Shown piece after piece: positions 1 through 12,433 of a stretch of 64,000 bases of DNA (the stretch's first letter is position 1; each line of letters opens with the position of its first letter). This DNA comes from Athripsodes cinereus (Eukaryota > Arthropoda > Insecta > Trichoptera > Leptoceridae), in the NCBI GenBank assembly GCA_947579605.1, contig OX388317.1:22959384-23023383 (forward strand), read 5' to 3'. Below the pieces are notes generated by a model. That model was not told the DNA's origin, ran no database searches, and saw only the letters and a program-made list of their open reading frames with translations. A program made the position numbers and the translations under genes.

Positions 1-299
1 TGACTTGCTTAGTTTAGAGTGAGTTATAGGTACTATCACACGTGTGGGGTCCCTTTACGATAATCTGATGATGACAGCAGAAGCTCTTGAAAGTTGGCTT
101 TCAATTAATAAATTCACTGTGAAAGTATTAAATATAAGTTTTTAGTCTATTTAACATGAACTTCCACCAAGTACCGTCGGTTGACAATATAACTAAATCC
201 ATTTCATGTCTAAATCAACTGTTTTACAAAACCAAATATTGAAAACTGTATTTTATAATTTTATGTAGATTTTGAAGAGGTATATTTTTATTTGAAATA

Positions 300-460
300 A
301 ATATTGAAACAATAATTACGTTTGCTTTATTTTCATTTATTCATTCTTAACTGTAGGTTCATTGATTACAATTTTATAGAAAAATGCAAAGGACGAGTTA
401 ATCGCAAAGGCGCAATCTCTTCCAACTAACCCAATGATGATTTATTATATTGTTTATTTC
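300..460. repeat. Dispersed repeat C, copy 1 (LINE-tail-like)
   Basis: The stretch begins with a TTTATT-rich segment and ends in CTTCCAACTAACCC. The same head and tail occur at about 34.9, 47.1 and 50.6 kb, and shorter versions of the tail occur near 24.5, 38.8, 49.8, 57.6 and 58.1 kb. Read on the minus strand, the unit ends in an A-rich AAATAAATAAAT tail, as expected for the 3' end of a non-LTR retrotransposon. Its clade cannot be told from this fragment. Confidence 0.5.
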
Positions 461-696
461 CATAAATTAATTTATGAAGTATTTCACCTACGTCATCATC
501 AGTTTTTATTCAATGTACTGTTTTTATTGCTCTTTAAGCACATAAAACATGTTTGATTTGTGAACAATATTCTCTTGAAGAATAGATTCAGCTTTATGAA
601 TAAATCAATGACTGCACTATTCATCACTCATGGTCTGGATGATCTAAAGACTGTTAAGTGATGCCAATGCAAAGTCATCTAGTATCACCATCATCA

Positions 697-956
697 TCAT
701 TCAAATTTAATTGTGGCTGTGTTCTTAATGTAATGTCCCAGAGAGTTCTGTGTGTACTGAGGTTTATTGTGGTTATGTTCTTCCTTCAGGTTGATAATGT
801 AATTTCCTATGGATGCAGCTGAGGCCTGGCACCTGTTAGATAAATATGAGCTGCATTTCCAATATATCTTTTGATTTGGAGACTTTGCGTATTGACTAAA
901 GGTGTATCCGTTAACCATTAGTAAACGTCGCCCGGAGCGTAGTGGCAGGAACGTGA
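697..956 (-). CDS. FLYWCH zinc-finger exon 1 (outermost), mod(mdg4)-like alternative 3' exon
   Basis: A terminal exon on the minus strand. The acceptor is ATATTCTAG/TC, the frame starts two nucleotides later, and 85 residues follow to the stop. The FLYWCH core is visible: GYTFSQY, then YWKC, a second Cys eight residues on, and HNH. A tail of over 20 residues follows the HNH, longer than in most sister exons. It lies 17 kb from the next FLYWCH exon, with the receptor cluster between. The acceptor phase matches all 21 others, so it probably belongs to the same locus. A separate gene cannot be excluded. In mod(mdg4), such exons give the BTB protein its variable C-terminal DNA- or protein-binding finger. 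Confidence 0.75.
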
Positions 957-1220
957 CTAGAATATTACAACACCATAATATTAACAGAGATACCTAGTTA
1001 TATATGAGAAAAAATTACAAGATAATGCTGGATGCAATAAATTTGAGTGATTATTGTTACTGATGATAAATGCATAACTACTCGAAAATGTTGTAACTCT
1101 TTATGTTACAGCAAACTTATAGAATGTTATAATTATTTATTATTAAAATGTCGTTTCACAAAAATACATTGCAAAATCTAGAATCACTAAAAGATAACCA
1201 TTGACCAAGGAAATACAAGT

Positions 1221-1534
1221 TGAGAATTCATACACGTCTAGAACTTCTCTTGATGAATGTATATGTAGGTGGCAATGATATAAAAATCAATTGAAACTTC
1301 AGAGATGAGCGTTGCTTGAGTCTCATATAAGTTATGTTCTGCAAATTTAGTGATACTATTAATGGATATATTTAAATTGAGAATTCATACACGTCTAGAA
1401 CTTCTCTTGATGAATGTATATGTAGGTGGCAATGATATAAAAATCAATTGAAACTTCAGAGATGAGCGTTGCTTGAGTCTCATATAAGTTATGTTCTGCA
1501 AATTTAGTGATACTATTAATGGATATATTTAAAA
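1221..1534. repeat. Perfect 157-bp tandem duplication upstream of receptor gene A
   Basis: Two head-to-tail copies of a 157-bp unit starting TGAGAATTCATACACG, at 1221 and 1378. They show no differences on reading. The duplication ends about 175 bp before the start codon of the first receptor gene, so it could double any promoter element in the unit. Confidence 0.9.
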
Positions 1535-1710
1535 CATTCTTCCAATTTTACATTACAGCTTACCAATCAATTGATTAATGTTTATTTTTCTTTTCTAATT
1601 AAACATTATGACCCCCTCCCTCCGCATTCCACATCCATTACATACATAGTAATGTAATTATCACATGCAGACATAGGAACGTCTCAGTAGTTATCCTTCC
1701 CTTTATAAGT

Positions 1711-4700
1711 ATGGTGGTATTTAAGAAAGATAGAAATAATTTTTACCCTATACATGTTTTATATTGGGTTTTTGGGATACCAACAGTATTATATGAGAAA
1801 ACATATGTTAAATTGGTTGGTTTCTTTAATCCCATTTATCCATTGTTATTTATCATGTTTTTGATAGGAACCCGAATAGAGAGAATGATTAATGATAAAA
1901 CATTTCTTCATGATGAAGGCTCTCCTACATCCAGAACCATTTACAATATCCTGAAGTTTGTGGAGACATTTTCAGCATGCTGCGCTGTCGTGTGGGAGGC
2001 CTTCTTGTACAGGAGTTTGAAATTGAGCTTATACAAGAACTTAACCATAATGGATTCAATATTAGGGAGTAAAGAAAAATATGAAAGGGTTCCTCACACA
2101 TCACTTACACTTTACAGTGGTTACCTGATCTACATAATGTGTTTCAATGCATTTGATTATTATGTCTGGCATACTGGAATACACTCTCAGTTCCTTCTGA
2201 TGAAGTATATTTTAATTGACTTGATCATAATACAATACTGGCAGGAGTTGTTCCTCTGTAGGATCAGACTACAGACTACCAATAATTACTTCAAGAGATT
2301 CGCTACCAGTGCCATGGACTATCACGGGAAACACTTGCTTGACTTTCATAAAATTGTTCTGAATGAAAATACTGAAATTGAAATTCACAACATAACCACG
2401 TTTGCAATGAAGAGTATTAAATTTGACATAGATTCCATGATAATAATTTATCAGAAAATGTTGGAGAACATTGATATATTAAGGAGAAGAATAAGCATCC
2501 ATGTAAGTGCCTACTAATATGTTGCCTATTGTAAATTCAATGTTGTTTTCAATACACTGTTAATAAAAAAAATGCTTGACATTATCACAGGTTCTACTGG
2601 TGTGCCTTATGTCTGTTATGAGCACAATGACCTCAGCTAACATCATGGCTCATCCACAACTGTACACCTCTTACAATGTAAGTATACTTTCAAAACAACA
2701 ATAAAAATTCAAAATAGAGATGTTCTACAGTTATTATTAGACTTATACAGAAAGAGTATGAGAGAAAGACGAATGAGAGATATAGCTCGCATGAAGGGAA
2801 ATAATGTATATTGAATGAGCAATGGGAAGGAATGAAAGGTGTGTTAGTAAAGTGTGCAAGAGAAGTATGTGGTGAAACTACCATTGGACGCAAGAAAGGT
2901 GATGCATGGTGGGATGATGATGTGAAAAAGAAGAAGAATGCTTGGAAAGATTTAATGAGTGTGAAATAAAGATGATAAGGAACGAAAGAAAGAGATTTAC
3001 AGAGTGTGTTAGAAAAAAGTGCGAGAGGTAGTGGAAATGAAGAAAAGAATACCAGAAGCTATCAGTGAGTGTGAAAGAAAACTTGAAATTATGAAAAAAA
3101 AGAGAACGGGTGTGGATGTGAATTCTGTGAAAGTGATAAAAGATAAAAATGGTGACAAGTTATTAGTGATGAATGCGTGTTAAGAAGATACAAAAACAAT
3201 TTTGAAGAATTGTTTGAATGTGAAAGCATGAATGTAAGTGAGTATAGAAGTAGAGAAAATAATATGAAAATGAGATTTGTATGAATGAAATTATGAATGC
3301 GTTGAAAAAAGCCAAGTGCTGTAAGGCTGTAGAGTATGATTTTGTTTCAATTGAGCTCGTCAAGTCTGGTAAACCAAAGAATCTTGCATGGTGCCTAGAG
3401 CTATTCAACACATGTTAGAGAGTAGGCATTACTCCAGAGGACTGGAAGAAGGCCATCATCTGTCCTCTATTTAAGGGGAAAGGTACTAGGTTTGAGTGCG
3501 GAATCTATCTGGCTATTAGCTTGCTAGGCTCGGCTCGGCTTGCTAGTATGCTGTACAGGACGATTTTGATTGAGAAAGTGCGAAAGAAAGAAAGTGTGAG
3601 TGTAAGATATGGGATGCCCAAGGAGCTTTTTTGAGTGGTAGAAGGTGCATCAACCAAATCTTGTCTCTAAGAATGATCGTAAAAAAAAAAAAAATTCAAT
3701 TATCCTCACTAAAAGAGCAAAACAAGGTTGTGTCATGTCTCTATGGCTTTTCAATCTATTCTTTGACAACTCCATACACCTCTAAGTGGGATGGATGTTG
3801 GTGTTTCACTGAATGGAAATCGAGTGAATGTTTTGATGTATGCAGATGATTTAGTGTTGATGGCTGAGAATGAAAGAGATTTACAAGAGATTGTTTCATG
3901 TGTGTATGATAACTATGTGGTGTGAATGTGTCAAAAATGAATGTTATGAAGAGGAAAGTGCTGATGTATGAAAGAAAGAACGGTTTGTGAAATTAAGGTT
4001 GACTGAATGAGAATGTATATTTGAGAAGTCTGTTTGCGAAGGATGGAAGATACGATAAGGACATAGAAATGAGAAAAGTGGCTGGTGCTAGAGTGAATGT
4101 TGTGCTTTGATTCATTGTTAGTAATAGCAACGTGTTAAACATGGCAAAAATGCTGGCTCATAATATCATTCTGGTATCGACACTTATGTACGGTAGCGTA
4201 ATTTGAACGTAGTTGAAGAAGGACGAAAGTGGAATAAATGCTGTGGAGATGCGATCTTTGAGAAAAATGGTTGGTATATTTTGCGAGATAGAGAAGAATG
4301 AGCAGATGTAAAAAAAGTGTTGGGTTAGAATGCGTGTGAATAAGTAAGGGTAGATGTACCCTCTTTGTCATCCTTTCGTTTGAAAGAAAGTGTGTGAGAA
4401 AGTGCAGATGTCCAAGTATTACGTGGATTGATCACTTGGATCGAATTCTCAAGGATGGCCGAGTATTGAGTAAAAGAAATAGGCGTGCATGTATGAGAAA
4501 CTGGATGAATGTAGAGGAAGCAAAAGAAGTATAAATATTTATGGCATTCAGTTCTCTCTGCCAACCCCACCTAGGATACAGTGTGAGGGTGTAGGTATAG
4601 ATAGATAGAGGGAGATTATTAGACTTACTTGTGTTGTGTTTTCACAGAAACCGTCCCAGCTGATTTCTCTATTTGTCTGGCAGCTCCGCTACATGCTCTA

Positions 4701-5057
4701 CTTGGTCTTCGCTACATACTCTAGTGAAGCCATGTTAATGGAAGGTAGAGAGACCCTCAGGATCTTAGGGAAGCTGTTCACCTCGCCCACACTGGGTAGT
4801 CTAGTCTTGTATCTGTTATTTCATAATTATTATACACATAAAATATAAATCAATTATTGCATTTGTATGACACACATGAATGGTTATTTTTTTCAGATTC
4901 CATAACAAAGTTTTACTTAAGGAAATTGATAGAGTTGGTGCGGCGCAATGAACTCAGTGTTTATGTGTTTAAGGTGTTTCCTATAGACTTCTCTCTAATA
5001 TATACTATGGTCGGCCTCACAACCTCATACACTATCATCCTCATACAAATGGGATGA
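1711..5057 (+). CDS. Gustatory-receptor-like gene A (4 exons, about 395 aa)
   Basis: Exons 1711-2502, 2591-2677, 4648-4795 and 4897-5057, with consensus GT/AG junctions and phases 0, 0 and 1. The first exon gives 264 residues with several hydrophobic segments and the motif IGTRIERMIND, shared with gene B (IGSRIERIIND). The last exon ends in TTSYTIILIQMG, a form of the T-Y-hydrophobic-Q signature in the last membrane segment of insect gustatory receptors. Insect GRs are seven-transmembrane ligand-gated cation channels on sensory neurons, and this divergent type is usually assigned to bitter taste. Intron 2 is about 2 kb because a decayed LINE sits in it. The ATG at 1711 is the first in frame and aligns with the start of gene B. 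Ligand unknown. Confidence 0.85.
2735..4605 (+). mobile_element. Degenerate RTE-like LINE inside intron 2 of receptor gene A
   Basis: Read across frameshifts, the stretch gives typical reverse-transcriptase blocks: KAVEYDFVSIELVKSG near 3325, WKKAIICPLFKGKG near 3445, MYADDLVLMAENERD near 3840, and a C-terminal block LSKRNRRACMRNW near 4465. Stops and frame changes are frequent, so it is dead. Its 3' part, ending in GTGAGGGTGTAGGTATAG, is the parent type of about nine shorter copies in this window. Confidence 0.8.
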
Positions 5058-5280
5058 GCGCCCCGCTCCTACATAAACTAAATGTACTTACCTATACATA
5101 CTAATAACAAATTGCCTATTTCAATTCATCATCATGCACTTAATATGTGTCATAACATCATTTGTTACTTTGATAAATGACTTTCTTCATCTATTGGAAA
5201 ATGTTGCGTAACCACACACAAATACAAAGTAAGAAGGTGTTAGATTCAGTTGTGAAGAATCATTCTGTGATGCCACAAAG

Positions 5281-7565
5281 ATGGCAATATCTTTGTTCTA
5301 CAAGGATTACCAATCTACTTTCATAATTCACACCTTCTACTGGATATTTGGTTACACAACAGTGAGGTACTGGAGAACTGTTGAATTACTGGGTCCTACA
5401 AAAATATATTATCCTATATGTTTAATACTTGTATGCATTGGATCGCGAATAGAACGAATTATAAATGATGACAACTTTTTAAAGCCATCTCTGGAAATGT
5501 ACGTATATCTATCTATGAAATCATTAGAGACGCTGGCGCCCATCTCTATTCTCATATGCGAATTGTTATGGGATAAACAAAATAAGTTGACGCTGCACTC
5601 CAACTTGAATAAGATTGATAAGAAATTAAAAGTAGATTGCCCCAAGTACACGAGGGAATGTATGCAATTAAATATAATACTGGTGTTTTACATGGTGATG
5701 ACTATCATTTACTACACCTCTGAACTCTACATATGGCTGAAAGGAGTTCATCAGTTCCTGTTGTCTCTGAAGCTGGTCATAACAGACTTGCTCATATTGC
5801 AGTATGTACAGGAGGTTTACTATACTGTTTTGAGATTGAGATCTATGAACCAGTGCATCCAAATAAAATCTAAGTCAAGAAAATACAAGTATATAAATTT
5901 CAGTATTTCATTAGAAGAAACTAATATAATAAGTAGTAACAAGGAATATTTGCAAGATATGGATGTGGATATTTTGTCTTTGATCGAGGCTTATGATAAA
6001 ATGGTTGACAATGTAAAGAGCATGGGAAGGAGAGTAAGTCCAAATGTGAGTATAGAAACCATATATTAACAGAAGAAGAATAGATAGAGATCTGAAACTA
6101 GTTACAAATACATTTCGCTTATACCTGGGGTGGATGGCGCCCGTAGTGACTGCCTGAAACCTCTGACGTCTCATTTTTAAAAATTAAAATATTATCTTAT
6201 TATGATTCAAAATAACAAAAATTTTATACAGTATTTTTAGTTTCAATAGTTTTATAAAGATAATTGTTTTTTAAGTGTTAAATTACTTTCAAACTAATTA
6301 AAAATTACAAATTTAAAAACAAATGATTTAGTGGATAAAATTTGTGACAAATAATAATACTTACAAGTGGAACTCACATAATTACTTCATATTTCAAATT
6401 TGTGGCAATTAGAAATGCATTAATTTTTTTTAATAGTTAAATTAAATTTATAAAACATGCTAAAATTTGATAAATAACAAAAAATAAATAAATAAAAAAA
6501 AAACTGAAAATGCGTCCTTGCGGTGGTTTGTACCACAAAACGGCGCTCAATAAATTGTCCAGATTATTATTATTATTATACCTACATAGTACATACATAT
6601 GAACAAATTTATATTGCAAAGAACTGGTAATAGTTTTATATTTAAGTGAACTCCTTAAATTACACAAAAGTAACGTGAATTAGTATACACATACATACAT
6701 CACTTGCAGGTATTGTTGGTATCACTGATGGCTGTACTAGTGATTATGACCACTGCCAATATGTTGGCAGCCCCACTCAAATATTCTCAGATCAATGTGA
6801 GTATAATACAGTATGGGATGATACCTCAGGTTTTTTCAATTATGAGTTGCATTAAATGTTGATATTTTTGCAGCAATTACCCAAGTTCATTTCCATGTTT
6901 TTGTGGCAGACAAGATATGTAATGTACTTTGTCTGCTCCACCCTCAGTACCGAGATGTTGGTGAAAGAGACTCACAAAATGAGACGGCTGCTTGGGAAGT
7001 TGGTGCTCTGCTCTCACCAAGGTAATGAAACAATAACATATCATTATTATTCAGGAAACACTCAACCCACAATAAATACTCATCATCATCATCTCCACTT
7101 CCAAATTCATTATTGTTTACCGACCATTTTCTGTATGATTATTCTAAATGTATTATTTGTCTGATAAGTTTTGAATACCACTTGTTCCATGCTGATTCAC
7201 ATTATTTTACTCAATTCGGAGTAAATAACAGAAAAGAAGTTCTAGTTTTTTCCAATGATCCCTATCCTCAGACTTTCGTAGCATACATACAAATTCAACA
7301 AATCTGCACAGCGCTTAAAATTGTGCTGTGCCAGTAAGCTACTCGTGCATTGTTTTTTATGTATGAACTTTACTTATTAATGCAATTGTATGTTCCAGAT
7401 AAAGAAGTCTCAATGCTGGCAAAGAGATTTATTAACATTGCAAACCATGAGGAGTTGCGTGTCCACATATGGGGACTGTTCCCACTAGACTTGACTCTCT
7501 TCCACAAGTTCATTGGCCTGGCAGCTACCTACTCCATTATTCTCATTCAAATGACATCATCTTAA
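5281..7565 (+). CDS. Gustatory-receptor-like gene B (4 exons, about 384 aa)
   Basis: Exons 5281-6033, 6710-6796, 6874-7021 and 7399-7565, phases 0, 0 and 1. Exon 2 (29 codons, starting VLLVSLMAV) and exon 3 (148 nt) have exactly the same length as in gene A, with similar sequence, so A and B are a tandem duplicate pair. The C-terminus contains AATYSIILIQM, the gustatory-receptor T-Y-hydrophobic-Q signature. It is expected to be a membrane chemoreceptor subunit of taste neurons, with unknown ligand. Only about 220 bp separate it from gene A, so the promoter must be short or shared. No disabling change was seen. Confidence 0.86.
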
Positions 7566-8334
7566 AGATATGATCATTAAGCTCAAATAGTTATGTTCCA
7601 TTACATTACTAACATGCTCATGCTACAAAACAACAATATCACGGAATCAATTCTATGGTCCAACTGGGAATGAAGAGGGTTTCACGCAATCATACAAACA
7701 TTATCACAAGATTGTTATGTAACTCAGTAGGTATACAGATACTATGATAGCTTATATACTTGCATGGAAGTAATATAGTGATATATTTTTAATTAATGAT
7801 ACCTAGCTCAGAAGACGTTGTATATAATATGGGAGGGTGAGGTGACAGGCATCAGTTATTATAAATAATAAAACAATAAAAATACATATTAATGGAAAAT
7901 TAAGGGGGAGGGGGAGGGACTCTTGTCCTTGAAGGAGTGAATGAATAAATTCAATTCAATTACATTTGTGACATATTCCATTGATTTTAATATAATCATA
8001 GAAGTTAAACTTATAAATAATAAAAAAAATATGACAAATTAACACCATAAAGTGATTGGTCACTCTAGAAATAATGTTGAATAATCATGATAAAAAATAT
8101 TTATGTTATTAGTAAATAATAAAGTACTTTCAGAATATTTGGAGAATAAAAGTATTTTTGAATAACAAAAATATAAGTAACTAAGCACTTTTCAATTATA
8201 TATTCACACATTTTCATTTAAATCATATTTTTTTTATTTATCTTATGATGATTTAGTAAAAAATACATCATTCAAAATCTAAATATATCTATGAAAATTC
8301 AGTAAGACAAAAATAGACAATATGTACCAAAACA

Positions 8335-8585
8335 CAGGTACAACTTTATACATATATGATCTGAAAGAGAGGTGTGAGAAAGCCCAGACCTCTGAGAACT
8401 GTGTGGATTGACCACGTGGGTCAAGTGGTCATGGGTGAATGCATGTTGAGTAAGAGAAATCGGGCCGCATGTATGAGAATTTGAAGGAGGTGGAGGACGT
8501 GAAAGAAGTATGTAAGGATAGATCACTTTGGTGTTCCATTCTCTGTGCCTACCCCATTCAGGATGCGAAGTGAGGGTATATAATA
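8335..8585 (+). mobile_element. RTE-like LINE 3' tail fragment
   Basis: The segment contains the block GAGTAAGAGAAATCGG, encoding the LSKRNR motif, and ends in GTGAGGGTATATAAT. This is the same family as the LINE at 2.7-4.6 kb, with small indels that break the frame. Confidence 0.65.
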
Positions 8586-8675
8586 TTTTCTTAAGATCTT
8601 TCAATTTTTCATTAAGTTGAAGTTTAACTTTATTTTCATCACATTTTGATAATTGGGGGTATGGAGTACCTTGTG

Positions 8676-9187
8676 TAGTTCCCAGTAAAGAATAGATCTC
8701 TATTCTTTTCTGTAAGTTTTTGAGTGTTGTGTAAAAGGTAGGTGTTCGCAAAAACTAACATATAAGCAAGGGCGTATCCAGCTTTGGCACCAGGAGGGGG
8801 TCACATAGTCGTGGTCAAGTCAAGAACTTATAATTTAATTTTGATAACAATAGATACAAGTAAAAAGTAGGTAGGTATTTTATTAATGTTGAAGGTATGT
8901 AGTTACATAAAATCTGTATGGTGACAAAATATATAAATAAAATCATTATGTTCAATTAGTGATCCACCTAAGTCCTGGAACCAGCTCAGGGGGGGGTCAT
9001 GACCCCCATGACCCCCCTGGATCCGCCACTGCATATAAGATATGTCTACAACTTAACGATGAACCATCCTGAATGTTTTTATAGCTACGAAGATGACAAT
9101 CTGCATGTTCATTGCTTGCAGTAAGCCCATTAACCACCACACTTATGAGACATGTCGTGCTGTGATTGTAAAGTAGTAGTAGTAGTG
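8676..9187 (+). repeat. Dispersed repeat B, interrupted by a hAT-type MITE
   Basis: The left part (8676-8758) has TGTAAGTTTTTGAGTGT and AAAGGTAGGTGTTCG. The right part (9040-9187) has CACTTATGAGACATG and ends in a (TAG)n run. The same order recurs uninterrupted at 31.26-31.54 kb, ending in (TAG)8 there. The short TAG tail suggests a retroposed element whose clade I cannot name. Confidence 0.6.
8767..9031. mobile_element. Non-autonomous hAT-type element with 8-bp target-site duplication
   Basis: The ends are CAAGGGCGTATCCAG and, on the other strand, CAGTGGCGGATCCAG, an imperfect terminal inverted repeat. It is flanked on both sides by CATATAAG (8759-8766 and 9032-9039), the 8-bp duplication expected of hAT transposases. 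It is 265 bp long with no coding capacity, and it sits inside a copy of repeat B. Confidence 0.85.
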
Positions 9188-9517
9188 GTGAATGTGTTAC
9201 TGTTTTTTATTATTACTTTTAGATGGATGATGAATCTTTTTAAAAATTATTTGAAATAAAAAGAGGTAGATACTCCTTTAAAGGGATTTTAGGCTGTTTT
9301 ATCCTAAATACGATTGTGTCATACAAACCTACTTTCATTTAATTAAATAAGAAATGAATATACATATCTGTGTACATTTGGAACTTATACGTACATGGTA
9401 TATAAAAATAATATAATGGTATCTCTCGACCATTCACATAATTATATCAGTCAGACTGTAGTTTAGTGTTCGGGAAACAATTACAACAATTAAAGGGTGA
9501 CGAGTGACACAATCAAC

Positions 9518-11814
9518 ATGCAGTCCTACAAACAATTCACATATAAACTTTTATATTATTTATTTATACTTTTTGGATTCCATACACCTTTAATATTTGA
9601 TTACAAAGATATGTTTATTGAGTCAAGAGGATCCAACTATTATTCTTACTTTTTGGCAACTGCACACTTTGTTACACCATTTTTTTTCTTGAAATACATT
9701 CCCGACAATATAAATAACAACCTTTTATTTAAGGTGGCCAATTATTTACAAATAATATCAAGAAATATTGCTACTGTTGTTACTCTCATTGTAGAAGTTA
9801 AATCAGTTCAATTGAAAACTATTCTGTTCAGAAATTATTTCAAACTTTATTATCGCATGAATGGAAATGAGAAGATGCTCCATTGGATTCACAACAAATT
9901 GTCTTTGGTATCATATTTGTTTTTGTTTTTTCTCTTAGTTCGAAGTATGTTATTTTCTTGTTACATACGAGATCCATTTGTTGTAATTTACAACATTTTT
10001 CAAATTTACATCAAGCAATTGATGGTGTATCAGAAAGTAATACAACTATATCTGTGCTGTGTGAGCATGGATCTACTAAGCCAATCCATCCATAAATATG
10101 TGGTTAAAAGGAAAACATGTGTGGAAATTGTAGACTATAATACACACAGCATATACAATGCAGGATATGATAAACCTTTGGATGACATGTTCCATGAAGA
10201 GGAGCTTTCTCTGTCTGTCCTGGTGGATGTGTACAGTATACTGGTTGATAACATGAAGATATTCTCCAGATGTTACGGAACCTTAGTAAGTGCTCTATGT
10301 AGAGTGATAACCACAACACATCTCTTACATTACTTTATAAGGTTTGTTACTGGAGATTGGTCCATTGGTTGCCGACTAGTCGGAAAAACGACCATCCTGT
10401 CACATTTATAGTTGGCAAATAATACATTGTCAGTACTCACTAGGAGTTTTTAATTTCATAATCAAATCTATTTTACAAGAAGAATGCAGAAAGTGATAAA
10501 CTGTAAGGGTGCTAACACAAAGAAAGCGGGTTACCTGCGTCTACCAGCGCCGAGAATGTTCACATGCATTTCAATGGACACGAACATAGTAAAAGCAGGA
10601 ACGCCGATTGCAATTTACTTTGCCAGCGCTTACCAGCACTTATCGGCGCTGGCAACCTGCTTTCTTTGTGTTTGCACACTAATGTATGACAAGTGGTGAG
10701 ATAAATGAAACAAACAAGATTTCTAAATGTAGTGATAGCTAGTCAGCTAGTCAGCAATATCAAGAGTAAGTAGGTCCTCTGTTTATTACATCACTTTATG
10801 TTGCAGATCTTATTGTGGTGCTTCACAGCCACCACGGTTATTATGACAGCAGTCAATTATATCATCACCAACACAAACAACACTCATATGGTAATATTAT
10901 GCTTTATACTTTATTAATTACAACTTGTTGTGCAATACCTACAGTCAGATACATATTACGTTTTAAGAATATAAGAAAGTTAAAAGAAAGGCTTTCATCA
11001 AACATGTCTTTATATTTATGGTATGAAAAGGATGACCTGTATATTCAATAAATGCAGTTGAATCACTAATACCACACCAGTAAGAATAATTGTAATGGTA
11101 TTAGATAAATAAAAATATAATCATCATCATCATTGCCCTCAATGCTCCTCTCGGGAGCACAAGCAGAAATGTCGTGAGAAGAGGTAACGCGATTGGCACA
11201 GAGACGCTCTGAATGGAAGAAACTGGTTACTGCCCCGTGCTCCTGATATAAATATAAAAAACTGACATAATTAATTTTCAGAGTTCTGTAAAATCATCTC
11301 TAATCCTCATTTCAATGATGGAAGACGTTATCAATGTGGTGTTACTAACACTTTTTGTTGAGCGCCTCAAGTTGGCACATGTCACAGTTCTACATACTCT
11401 TTGTAAAATATCATTGCACACCACAGGTACGTTATATACACATAATCAGAGTTTATTCTTTTATTTTTTTTACACAAATGAAGACATGCTGACAACGAAG
11501 TATTAAAATATTTGAGCTCACAGTTTTGACTATAATGAAGAAGTATAGTAATACATAATCTTCATTCATTTTTAAACTCAAATTTCTGTGACATAATATC
11601 TTTATCCACCAACATCTTCAATTAGGATGATTTTATTTTAGATAAGAGTAGTCAACAAAACATCAGCAGAATTATACGAATTGGTAAAAGAAAGTTATGT
11701 GGTATAAATGTGTTTGGTATTCCTATAGACCTGACATTGGTTGTATCTCTAGTGGCTGCAATAGTATCCTATACAATTGTTATTATACAAACAGCGGCTG
11801 TACCATCACCATAG
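9518..11814 (+). CDS. Gustatory-receptor-like gene C (4 exons, about 389 aa)
   Basis: Exons 9518-10285, 10807-10890, 11282-11426 and 11642-11814, phases 0, 0 and 1. The frame is open from a GTG at 9497, but the ATG at 9518 is the natural start (MQSYKQFTYKLL). The protein is rich in hydrophobic segments and carries VSYTIVIIQ near the C-terminus, the receptor-family signature, followed by an unusual tail TAAVPSP. Exon 2 is one codon shorter than in its neighbours. An AATAAA lies about 100 bp after the stop (11916). It diverges strongly from A and B and is closer in style to D. Expected to be a taste-neuron membrane channel; ligand unknown. Its first intron holds a PIF-like MITE. Confidence 0.83.
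10506..10679. mobile_element. PIF/Harbinger-like MITE in intron 1 of receptor gene C
   Basis: Inverted ends GGGTGCTAACACAAAG and, on the other strand, GTGTGCAAACACAAAG, continuing as imperfect complementarity inwards (GCGCC/GGCGC). A TAA trinucleotide flanks each side (503-505 and 680-682 of the 10 kb block), matching the TWA duplication of PIF/Harbinger elements. No coding capacity. Confidence 0.75.
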
Positions 11815-12433
11815 ATGTTGACAATTCAGGTGTGAAAAATACATACAAGTACAAAAATATATATTTACCATAGAAATTAATTGCACAATTCAATGTAATT
11901 TAAATAATATATTTCAATAAAATTCACTTTGGAACAAATGTACCGAGTTGTATTTATATTACAGAAAACGGAAAATGTTTTTTATTTGTAAGGTTTCTAA
12001 ATGACCACCTTTCAGTATACACCATTGCTGTGAGTATGATATTAAACCATTATGAATATTGTGGGAAAAGGTAGAAAAAGAGGGGAAAAAAAAGAAGAAA
12101 ACTCTACTGGTGCAGAATCACTCAAAATGATGGGGACTTGTTTTTATCATCCACTTTCCAGAGGAGCGTTAAAGAGTCAAAAAAAAGAAAGAAATAAGAA
12201 ATATTCCAGAATTTATTGATACATTGAAATCCAATTAATTTAATTAATTCATATGAATTACTGAAAGTAGGTTTATAATTAAAATGGACTTGTCCATCAT
12301 GAAAGTGGTGGAGGTGGAAATGAACATAATATTTTAGATGGTCACAACAGAGCAACTGTACTACACACAACACCAAAACACATATTTTGAGAGTATTCAA
12401 AAAATTTGAATTTGTTAATTTTAAATATAAATA

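Noticed and set aside
10104..10319. 71-residue minus ORF in receptor gene C
   Set aside because: Antisense to exon 1 of the receptor gene, with no family resemblance.
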